Translations under genes and position numbers: made by a program
Assembly (NCBI GenBank): GCA_036677685.1
Contig: JAVBWA010000005.1
Span: forward strand, 1-64,000
DNA length: 64,000 nucleotides
Source: JAQUBU01 sp036677685
Lineage (GTDB): Bacteria > Bacillota > Syntrophomonadia > Syntrophomonadales > Syntrophomonadaceae
Reading direction: 5' to 3'
Notes under the pieces: generated by a model
Told to the model about the DNA's origin: nothing
What the model saw: the letters and a program-made list of their open reading frames with translations, nothing else
Databases searched by the model: none
Shown here: piece after piece, positions 35,766-43,230 of the stretch
Numbering within the stretch: position 1 is the first letter of the stretch
Layout of the letters: each line of letters opens with the position of its first letter

Positions 35766-35871
35766 TATATAAGGAAAAGGTAGCGTATGCTGCCTTTTTT
35801 TACTGCCTTTTCTAGTCATTCAAAACCAGGGCACAGGGAATAATAGAAAAAACAAAAGAAGGGAAAAACCA

Positions 35872-37503
35872 ATGAACGATTTTTTTGTGCAATATGCCGG
35901 GATCCTTTACTTAATACAATTAGTATTCGCCGTAATTATCGGTATATACTTTTGGAATCTCTTAAAGGGCCAGCAGAGCCAAAAAACCATAATAGTAAAG
36001 GAAGGGGAAAAGGAGAATCGCAAATTGAAACAAATGCGCAATATAAAGCTTTCCGAACCCTTATCAAGTCTTACCCGGCCCTCGCAATTGCACGAGATCG
36101 TTGGTCAAGTTGAGGGTGTAGATGTTTTAAGATCAGCATTATGCGGGCCCAATCCACAGCATGTAATAATTTATGGACCGCCGGGTATAGGTAAAACTGC
36201 AGCAGCCCGATTGGTTTTGGAGGAAGCCAAGAAAAATCCGTTATCACCATTTCAAAACGATGCCAAATTCGTGGAAATCGATGCAACCATAACCCGCTTT
36301 GATGAACGAAATATTGCCGATCCGCTTATAGGTTCAGTTCATGATCCTATATACCAAGGGGCCGGTTCAATGGGGGCGGCCGGTGTTCCACAGCCCAAGC
36401 CCGGAGCATGCACCCGGGCTCATGGAGGTGTTCTATTTATTGACGAAATCGGCGAGCTTCATTCCCTGCAAATGAACAAGCTTTTAAAAGTTCTTGAAGA
36501 CCGCAAAGTGATATTGGAAAGTGCTTATTATAATGAAAATGATAAAAACACTCCCCAGCATGTACATGATATCTTCACCAATGGATTGCCGGCTGATTTT
36601 CGCTTGGTGGGTGCCACCACCCGGGTACCGGATGAACTTCCTCCGGCTTTGCGCTCTCGCTGTCTGGAAATATTTTTTAAACCTCTTGAAAAAGAAGATG
36701 TTAAAAGTATTATAGCGACTGCCGTGCAGAAGATTCAGTATGAAATAGAAGACAATGCTCTCGAAGAGATATCAAAATATGCCAGCAATGGGCGGGAGGC
36801 AGTTAATATAGTTCAACTGGCAGCTGGAATGGCGCAGATGGATCAATCAAGTCGTATAAATTTATTGCTGGTAGAAAAAGTTTTAAATAATGGCCGTTTT
36901 TCACCGCGTCATGAGGTAAAAGCCAGAGAAAAACCGGCCAAGGGTATAGTCAATGGTTTGGCTGTTACCGGAGCCAATATGGGTACTTTATTGGAAGTTG
37001 AATCAGCCTGTATACCCGTTGAAGCGGGTAAAGGCAGTTGGACGGTTACGGGAGTTGTGGAAGAAGAGGAATTCAACGGGCATGATCGGAAATATACTCG
37101 AAAAAGTATGGCCAAAGGTGCTGTGGAAAACGTACTTACCGTTTTGCGAGCCAACTATCAGCTTAATATTGATGATTATGATATCCATTTGAACTTCCCC
37201 GGCGGGGTACCGGTAGACGGGCCTTCTGCAGGAATAAGCATGGCTACAGCAATTTATTCAACACTTCGTGACAAACTGGTGGACAATTCGATAGCTATGA
37301 CCGGAGAGATTTCCGTTCATGGCTATGTCAAGCCGGTGGGAGGAATTATCAACAAAATAGAAGCAGCCCGCCGAGTTGGGATAAAAACCGTAATTATTCC
37401 AGCAGACAACTGGCTGGAAATATTTAATAGTTTTTCAGATATCAAAATCTTGCCGGTTCATGAGCTGGGAGAAGTCCTGGAGCATGCATTGATTGATATT
37501 TAA
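35872..37503 (+). CDS. Lon-like protease LonB
   Basis: A 543-residue protein with one N-terminal membrane helix (about residues 12-30), AAA+ domain with GPPGIGKTAAARL and LFIDEIGELHSLQ, and a C-terminal Lon protease domain with catalytic Ser in PVDGPSAGISMATA and Lys in GGIINKIEAARRVG. The layout matches LonB of Bacillus, where the gene is expressed in the forespore, just upstream of lonA. The LAN substrate-binding domain of LonA is absent. GAAGGG lies before the ATG. It is followed 135 bases on by the LonA-type gene. Confidence 0.94.
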   Translation: MNDFFVQYAGILYLIQLVFAVIIGIYFWNLLKGQQSQKTIIVKEGEKENRKLKQMRNIKLSEPLSSLTRPSQLHEIVGQVEGVDVLRSALCGPNPQHVIIYGPPGIGKTAAARLVLEEAKKNPLSPFQNDAKFVEIDATITRFDERNIADPLIGSVHDPIYQGAGSMGAAGVPQPKPGACTRAHGGVLFIDEIGELHSLQMNKLLKVLEDRKVILESAYYNENDKNTPQHVHDIFTNGLPADFRLVGATTRVPDELPPALRSRCLEIFFKPLEKEDVKSIIATAVQKIQYEIEDNALEEISKYASNGREAVNIVQLAAGMAQMDQSSRINLLLVEKVLNNGRFSPRHEVKAREKPAKGIVNGLAVTGANMGTLLEVESACIPVEAGKGSWTVTGVVEEEEFNGHDRKYTRKSMAKGAVENVLTVLRANYQLNIDDYDIHLNFPGGVPVDGPSAGISMATAIYSTLRDKLVDNSIAMTGEISVHGYVKPVGGIINKIEAARRVGIKTVIIPADNWLEIFNSFSDIKILPVHELGEVLEHALIDI

Positions 37504-37532
37504 AAAGAGTAACTGCCAGAGTTGGGTGAAGG

Positions 37533-37562
37533 TTGCAGCCCGGGCGTTGGCGTATCTATAAT
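37533..37562 (+). promoter_or_regulatory. Candidate lon promoter flanked by direct repeats
   Basis: TTGCAG and TATAAT are 18 bases apart. An 11-base direct repeat, TGCCAGAGTTG, stands just upstream of the -35 (37514-37524) and just downstream of the -10 (37564-37574), as if a regulator gripped both sides. Confidence 0.4.
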
Positions 37563-37638
37563 TTGCCAGAGTTGAACCTTGCATCCTTGCATGCGGTTAA
37601 GACATATAGTAGAATGAACTTGCTTGGGAGGTGTAATA

Positions 37639-40068
37639 ATGGAGGAAAATCAAAGCAATATCTTTCGCGAAATACCCATGCTGCCCCTTAGAGGGGTGTT
37701 GGTTTTTCCATATACTGTTATTCATTTGGATGTGGGACGCAAAAAATCCATAAACGCTATCGAAGAAGCTATGCTGGCTTCCAAAGAAATATTTTTAGCC
37801 ACCCAGAAAGAGGCTCAAACTGACGAACCAAATGAGGAAGACATCTATGAAGTAGGCACGGTAGCTGAAATCAGACAAATATTGAAAATGCCCGGCGGAA
37901 CTATGCGGGTTCTGGTTGAGGGGCTTTGCCGGGCCGAAATTAAGGCTTATTTGAGTAGCGAGTCCTATTTAAAAGTCCAAGTCGAAGAAATTCGGGATGA
38001 TAATGAACGCAAGAATGCTGAAACCGAAGCATTGATGAGGACTTTGATATCTCAATTTGAACAATATGTACGGGTCAGCAAGAAAATACCGCCCGAAACC
38101 GTCGTTTCAGTTGTTGCTATCGAAGAAGCCGGACGGTTGGCCGATGTGATTGCTTCCCATCTCTCACTGCGCATTAATGAAAAGCAGCATGTATTGGAAT
38201 TAAAAAATGTTGTCAAACGAATTGATTATCTCTGCGAGCTTCTGGCCAAAGAAATGGAAGTTCTTGAACTGGAAAGAAAAATCAATATACGGGTTCGCAA
38301 GCAAATGGAAAAAACCCAAAAGGAATATTATTTGCGGGAACAAATGAAGGCTATCCAGAAGGAACTGGGAGAAAAAGACGAGCGAAGCAGTGAAGTGGAA
38401 GAATTAAAAGAAAAAATTAAAAAGGCGGCTATGCCCAAGGATGCCGAGCAAAAAGCCTATAAAGAACTGGAAAGACTGGAAAAAATGCCGCCGATGGTTG
38501 CCGAGGCGGTAGTCGTTCGAAACTATTTGGATTGGATGCTGGCTTTGCCCTGGTCCACGGAAAGCCGGGACCGCTTGGATTTAAAGGTTGCTGAAGATAT
38601 TCTTAATGAAGACCATTACGGCTTGGAAAAACCAAAAGAGCGAATCATGGAATACCTTGCTATACGTAAGCTGGCTAAAAAAATGAAAGGACCTATTCTC
38701 TGTTTGGTAGGGCCTCCAGGTGTGGGCAAAACTTCACTGGGTAAGTCAGTAGCTCGTTCCCTGGGCAGGAAGTTTGTACGCATGTCACTGGGAGGCATCC
38801 GGGATGAGGCTGAAATCAGAGGCCATCGCCGAACTTATGTGGGTTCCATGCCGGGGCGTATTCTCCAGGGAATTAAAACGGCAGGTTCTAAAAACCCCGT
38901 TTTCCTTTTGGATGAAATAGATAAAATGACCATGGATTTTCGGGGAGATCCGGCTTCAGCCTTGCTGGAAGTACTGGACCCTGAACAAAACAATGTTTTT
39001 AGTGATCATTACCTGGAAATCCCCTTTGATTTGTCCAAGGTAATGTTTATTACTACTGCCAATTCTTTTTATAATATCCCCAAACCATTGCTGGATCGGA
39101 TGGAGATCATTGAAATCGGCGGTTATACTGAGGAAGATAAGCTGCATATTGCCATGGATTATCTAGTACCCAAACAGATTAAAGAACACGGCTTAAAAAC
39201 CAATAATATCAGTTTTTCCGAGGCTGCTCTACGCAAGATCATTCGTGAATATACCCGCGAGGCCGGAGTTAGAAGTCTGGAACGGCAGATTGCTTCAATT
39301 TGCCGTAAAGTAGCCCGACAGGTTGTGGAAAACAAGGATACTTCGGTAAATGTCAGCGCCAATAATACCGGTAAATATCTGGGAACTGGCCGGTACCGTT
39401 ACGGAGTAGCCGAAACCGAAAACCAGGTAGGCGTTGCCACTGGCTTGGCCTGGACGGAAACCGGTGGAGATATATTATCGATAGAAGTTGCCTTGTTAAA
39501 AGGGAAAGGAAACTTAACCCTGACCGGAAAACTGGGCGAGGTTATGAAGGAATCAGCTCAGGCGGCTTTGACCTATGTTCGCTCAAAAGCCGAAATACTG
39601 GGTATCAAAAATGAAATACGTGACAAATATGACATTCATGTCCATGTTCCCGAAGGGGCTATACCTAAAGATGGACCTTCCGCAGGAATTACCCTGGCTA
39701 CCGCTCTCGCATCGGCCATGTCGGGGATTGCGGTTAAAAGCAATATAGCCATGACCGGGGAGATAACACTAAGGGGCCGGGTTCTACCGATAGGTGGACT
39801 TAAAGAAAAGGTTCTGGCTGCTCATAGGGCTGGAATAGACACCATAATCTTACCTATCGACAATAAGAAGGATTTAGCCGACGTCCCGGCAACGGTCAAA
39901 CGGAAAATGAATTTTATCACCGTAAACCATATGGATGAAGTACTTGCCGAGACTCTGATTAAAGTAGAAAATATTGGCACGGGAAAAGATTATAGGAGTT
40001 TAGTCCCTGAACCGGAAGTGATTGATGAGAATCTGGTTAAATCGGAGATAATTAAGGATTTATGTTAA
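37639..40068 (+). CDS. ATP-dependent protease Lon (LonA type)
   Basis: An 809-residue protein with the LAN substrate-binding domain (about residues 10-200), a coiled helical region, AAA+ with GPPGVGKTSLGKSVA and FLLDEIDKMT, and the protease domain with Ser in PKDGPSAGITLATA and Lys in GGLKEKVLAAHRAG. It degrades damaged and regulatory proteins in the cytoplasm. The start is ATG 37639 behind GGGAGGTG. It overlaps engB by 7 bases, so the two are co-translated; lon-engB is a conserved Firmicute pair. Confidence 0.97.
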   Translation: MEENQSNIFREIPMLPLRGVLVFPYTVIHLDVGRKKSINAIEEAMLASKEIFLATQKEAQTDEPNEEDIYEVGTVAEIRQILKMPGGTMRVLVEGLCRAEIKAYLSSESYLKVQVEEIRDDNERKNAETEALMRTLISQFEQYVRVSKKIPPETVVSVVAIEEAGRLADVIASHLSLRINEKQHVLELKNVVKRIDYLCELLAKEMEVLELERKINIRVRKQMEKTQKEYYLREQMKAIQKELGEKDERSSEVEELKEKIKKAAMPKDAEQKAYKELERLEKMPPMVAEAVVVRNYLDWMLALPWSTESRDRLDLKVAEDILNEDHYGLEKPKERIMEYLAIRKLAKKMKGPILCLVGPPGVGKTSLGKSVARSLGRKFVRMSLGGIRDEAEIRGHRRTYVGSMPGRILQGIKTAGSKNPVFLLDEIDKMTMDFRGDPASALLEVLDPEQNNVFSDHYLEIPFDLSKVMFITTANSFYNIPKPLLDRMEIIEIGGYTEEDKLHIAMDYLVPKQIKEHGLKTNNISFSEAALRKIIREYTREAGVRSLERQIASICRKVARQVVENKDTSVNVSANNTGKYLGTGRYRYGVAETENQVGVATGLAWTETGGDILSIEVALLKGKGNLTLTGKLGEVMKESAQAALTYVRSKAEILGIKNEIRDKYDIHVHVPEGAIPKDGPSAGITLATALASAMSGIAVKSNIAMTGEITLRGRVLPIGGLKEKVLAAHRAGIDTIILPIDNKKDLADVPATVKRKMNFITVNHMDEVLAETLIKVENIGTGKDYRSLVPEPEVIDENLVKSEIIKDLC

Positions 40069-40667
40069 GTATTAAAAAAGCGGAGTTCTTGGGAGTATTT
40101 GTTGATATCAAGAACTTGCCGGAAGGAGATCTGCCGGAAATTGCGATTGTAGGCCGGTCCAACGTGGGCAAATCATCACTTATTAATAAGTTAACCAATC
40201 GCAAGAATCTGGCTAAATCAAGTTCAACACCCGGTAAAACCCGTACTATAAATTATTATTTGATCAATGAACAGTTCTATCTGGTAGATTTGCCTGGCTA
40301 TGGTTATGCCCGGGTGAGCAAAGTTGAAAAACGCAAGTGGAACCAGATGATGGAAAATTATCTGGTGAAACGGCAACAGCTTAAAGGGGTAATTCAACTG
40401 GTAGATGTGCGCCACGCTCCCAGTGAAAATGACATTTTGATGAAAGAATGGCTGAGCCATCATAGTATTCCAATATTGGTGGTGGCAAATAAGCTGGACA
40501 AAATATCGCGGGGAGCTAAAGCCAAACAATTTACACTTATCCAAAAATCGCTCGGCATGCAGACTGATGAACTGCCTTTGGGATTTTCAGCGCAAAATGG
40601 TGCAGGAGTTGAGGAATTAAAAACAGCTTTGGAAGAAATATTGGATATCGTGAGGAGTGAGGGGTAA
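40062..40667 (+). CDS. Ribosome biogenesis GTPase EngB/YsxC
   Basis: A 201-residue GTPase with G1 GRSNVGKSSL, G2 around SSTPGKTRTINYY, G3 DLPGYGYARV, G4 NKLD and G5 FSAQNGAG, so all boxes are present. It works on 50S ribosomal subunit assembly. It starts inside the 3' end of lon. The long palindrome at 40686-40754 follows and may end the transcript. Confidence 0.96.
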   Translation: MLSIKKAEFLGVFVDIKNLPEGDLPEIAIVGRSNVGKSSLINKLTNRKNLAKSSSTPGKTRTINYYLINEQFYLVDLPGYGYARVSKVEKRKWNQMMENYLVKRQQLKGVIQLVDVRHAPSENDILMKEWLSHHSIPILVVANKLDKISRGAKAKQFTLIQKSLGMQTDELPLGFSAQNGAGVEELKTALEEILDIVRSEG

Positions 40668-40685
40668 GGGGTTAGGCGAAGCGAA

Positions 40686-40754
40686 GGGCTGACAAGGGGA
40701 CGGTTCTCCTGTCATGTGTAAAACATGACAGGAGAACCGTCCCCTTGTCAGCCC
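40686..40754. repeat. Perfect long palindrome: 32-bp stem, 5-base loop
   Basis: The arms 40686-40717 and 40723-40754 are exact reverse complements, each containing AAGGGGACGGTTCTCCTGTC or its complement; the loop is GTAAA. It stands between engB and the convergent SEC-C gene. No T-tract follows directly. A 32-bp perfect stem is far beyond a usual terminator; it may be a mobile palindromic unit that also stops transcription. Confidence 0.85.
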
Positions 40755-40768
40755 CCTTGGCTTTGCTC

Positions 40769-42022
40769 TTATTTTGCAATTCTCTTTTTCATATATTCGA
40801 TTAGTTCTTTTTCGTTTTCGCCCTCAAGGGTTTCGGCAAAATCGCCAAGCAGCTTGCTTAACTTGGAAATACCATCTGCTCCTTCCAAATACTCCCGTGG
40901 TGAATGGCTGTCCAACTCTTTCTGGGGTATATCCAACCATCTCTCACATTCCTTATCTTTTAAAACCATAAACCATAAATCAGCCAGTTGCAGAGGTGGA
41001 GGTTGGATCAGGAAGCGGTTGTTCAGGTTGATAAATTCCCGCTCGGGCAGAATTGATTGCAGAAACTGCTTTAGTTCAAGAACATCATCAAGTACTTCCG
41101 CACAGCTTAGAATATATTCTTTCCCAAGCGCAAATCTGACATAACCGAATACATCGCGAGCGGGCTTGAACCAGGCAAAGCCTTCCGTTTCATGAAGCAG
41201 TACATAATCCTTGCTGGACAGCAATTGCTCGCGAAGCATATTCGCTTCTTCTTCATTAATGCTCATGCTCTGGATATCATTCATGCTGATTAAAATTTTC
41301 TTAAAGGCATGATCGAAGATGCCATAGAGAATTTCTCCGTTAAACTTCAGTATATTCATCAATTTTTCGTTGTGTAGAACCCGTATATACTCGAAATGCT
41401 CTTTTATAAAATCCTTTTGACCTGACTTGTTATCACTTATTAGTACCATACCCGAAAAGATATTTTCATCACTGCTCAACATAAGCAATCGCCCCAGGAT
41501 AAGAACCGGTTGTTCAGCCATGTCGGCCTCCCAGGGTTCTTTGAGCAAAACTTTATATTGATTGCCAGAGAATATGTCCTCGACTTCTAGATTCATATCA
41601 TCGAATCTGACAACTTCGTAAACCGACAAATATGAGAAATTAAGGGCGGTTAAACAGCCCGCCATAGGACCACCCATGTAGTTATTGTTTGCTTTTAAAT
41701 AATAAAATCCCAGGGTTTCTTCTTCTTCGTCAGTTTTGTCGAACCACAGCCAATCGGAAAACATGCTTTCATGCTCGGCGGGGAGAGTTTTTTGTACCGT
41801 AAAGCGCAAGAATTGCTCCAAAGAGGTTTTCCTTACTTTTTTTATCTGCTGTCCGTAGAATTGATCAAGTTTTATTTTTATTGCAGTTATAAACTGATTG
41901 TAGCGAGTAAAGGGATCAGTAGAGAATTCGCCCAGTTCTTCCAGAACCGCACAGCATTTTTTGTATTTTTTCCCGCTTCCGCATGGACAAGGGTCATTTC
42001 TGCCGATAGAAGTATATTTCAT
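40769..42022 (-). CDS. SEC-C motif protein of unknown function
   Basis: A 417-residue protein with an N-terminal SEC-C zinc motif, RNDPCPCGSGKKYKKCC, of the kind found at the end of SecA. The remaining 390 residues have no domain I recognise; they look globular and acidic, with no membrane segment. The motif binds zinc and may mediate contact with the ribosome or SecB-like partners in other proteins. The gene follows AGGAGGCAG on the - strand and lies just downstream of psd. Confidence 0.8.
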   Translation of the reverse strand: MKYTSIGRNDPCPCGSGKKYKKCCAVLEELGEFSTDPFTRYNQFITAIKIKLDQFYGQQIKKVRKTSLEQFLRFTVQKTLPAEHESMFSDWLWFDKTDEEEETLGFYYLKANNNYMGGPMAGCLTALNFSYLSVYEVVRFDDMNLEVEDIFSGNQYKVLLKEPWEADMAEQPVLILGRLLMLSSDENIFSGMVLISDNKSGQKDFIKEHFEYIRVLHNEKLMNILKFNGEILYGIFDHAFKKILISMNDIQSMSINEEEANMLREQLLSSKDYVLLHETEGFAWFKPARDVFGYVRFALGKEYILSCAEVLDDVLELKQFLQSILPEREFINLNNRFLIQPPPLQLADLWFMVLKDKECERWLDIPQKELDSHSPREYLEGADGISKLSKLLGDFAETLEGENEKELIEYMKKRIAK

Positions 42023-42040
42023 ATCTCGCTGCCTCCTTGA

Positions 42041-42682
42041 TTAGTCCTCGAACCGTGCTATGACAGTCTGCCCGCCTTTAACTTTTTGGCCGGGAACTAC
42101 CTCGATTTTCGCATCCAATGGCAGGTATAATTCAGTACAGGAGCCGAACCTGATAAGGCCAAAGCGCTCACCGGTCTGCAGGTTATCTCCCGGCTTGGCC
42201 CAGCAGACAATTCGCCTGGCTACCAGCCCGGTTATTTGTATTACCAGTATTCTCCCGTACTCCGAGATTAATCCTAAATAATTGCGCGCATTCAAATCGC
42301 TGGCTTCCTGCTTGTAAGCGGGTAAACACAGCCCACCTTTTTTATCTACCCATTCTACGGTTCCCGAGAGGGGTATGCGGTTGATATGAACATTAAAAAG
42401 GCTTAAAAAAATCCTTACCTGTTGGGTTTCATTATGAAGATATTTATCTTCATATACTGTGTTTACTTCCAGTACCCGGCCATCCGCCGGAGCCAAGACC
42501 ATATTCGGTTCTGCGGTGCTGTTCCGCTCAGGGTTGCGGAAAAAATAAATGCAGAATAATGTGAAGGCTAAGGGTATTAGTGAGAGTTTATAAAAAGGGC
42601 TTAAGTATAGAAAAAGGGTAACGAGCGCAAAGCCGACAATAAAAGGCCAGCCTTCTTTGGCAATTATAAACTTATGCATCAA
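42041..42682 (-). CDS. Phosphatidylserine decarboxylase (short type)
   Basis: A 213-residue enzyme of the short Psd class. Near the N-terminus are membrane segments (about residues 15-48); APADGRVLEV is a family motif. The self-cleavage site is FGS in LIRFGSCTELYLP, where the Ser becomes the pyruvoyl cofactor; that corresponds to the RFGS motif of short Psds rather than LGST. It makes phosphatidylethanolamine from phosphatidylserine at the membrane. A pssA gene, often adjacent, is not present. Transcribed together with the SEC-C gene, 18 bases away. Confidence 0.9.
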   Translation of the reverse strand: MMHKFIIAKEGWPFIVGFALVTLFLYLSPFYKLSLIPLAFTLFCIYFFRNPERNSTAEPNMVLAPADGRVLEVNTVYEDKYLHNETQQVRIFLSLFNVHINRIPLSGTVEWVDKKGGLCLPAYKQEASDLNARNYLGLISEYGRILVIQITGLVARRIVCWAKPGDNLQTGERFGLIRFGSCTELYLPLDAKIEVVPGQKVKGGQTVIARFED

Positions 42683-43230
42683 GTTCTACTCTCCCGATTA
42701 AGTATTTTCATTTCTATATGATAAACCAAAGTTAATTATACAAAAAATTAAGGTAAATTGTAAACGTAGTGTATAAATAGGCAGGAGTTTCGAATGAACC
42801 ATATAATGTATCCATAGTCTTGCTATGAAAATTTATGTGATTCTGCTGCTGATGCTTGTACTTTGCGGATACAGGTAATAATATGTTTTAATAACGAAAC
42901 AAAAAAATGTTTCCCGCTTCTTTAAAAGGTCGAGTTCCTATTAACAAAACAAGCGGAGGGTTCTGATCCCCCGTCTCGTTGCAGCGGCGCGTTGAAACTG
43001 CTCCGCAGTTTTTCTGCTGCTTAAACTTGCACTATAGGGAATTATTTAAGTAAAATTGACATTATATGATATGGCTTATTTCTAAATAGAAATAGATGGC
43101 TGTTAATGGGGACATTCCCCGGGGGAATTGCATGTAAGAAATAATTTATCAAGCATTACGATAAAAGCATTTGAGAAGAAAATCAAAGTAATTAAGGGGT
43201 GTGTCCCCTTACATTAAAGGAGGAAATGAT
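42683..43230. other. 548-base gap with promoter and repeat upstream of valS
   Basis: The region holds the psd start side, a promoter-like pair TTGTAC-N17-TAATAT (42856-42884), copy 4 of the structured repeat (42894-43026) and about 200 further bases leading to valS. A small stem, AAGGGG/CCCCTT, lies at 43194-43210 just before the valS ribosome site. A T-box leader was searched for and its TGGNACC core not found. TTGACA occurs near 43058 without a good -10. Confidence 0.5.
42894..43026 (+). repeat. Structured repeat/candidate small RNA, copy 4
   Basis: Same layout as copies 1 and 2: 5' hairpin GAAAC/GTTTC (both arms changed relative to the others), CTTCTTTAAAAGGTCG and TTCCTATTA in the middle, a small GGGT/ATCC hairpin, then TCTCGTTGCAGCGGCG and the terminal AAACTGC/GCAGTTT hairpin followed by TTCT. 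A promoter-like TTGTAC-N17-TAATAT lies immediately upstream, with expected start near 42891. Confidence 0.7.

Noticed and set aside
35872..40068. lonB and lon as a recent tandem duplication
   Set aside because: They differ in N-terminal domains and are the standard LonB-LonA pair of Firmicutes.
40725..41144. 139-codon frame on the + strand opposite the SEC-C gene
   Set aside because: It overlaps a clear gene with a known motif and begins inside the palindrome; no ribosome site.
43027..43230. T-box leader before valS
   Set aside because: The conserved TGGNACC core and a specifier loop were not found; only a short stem and an incomplete promoter are visible.
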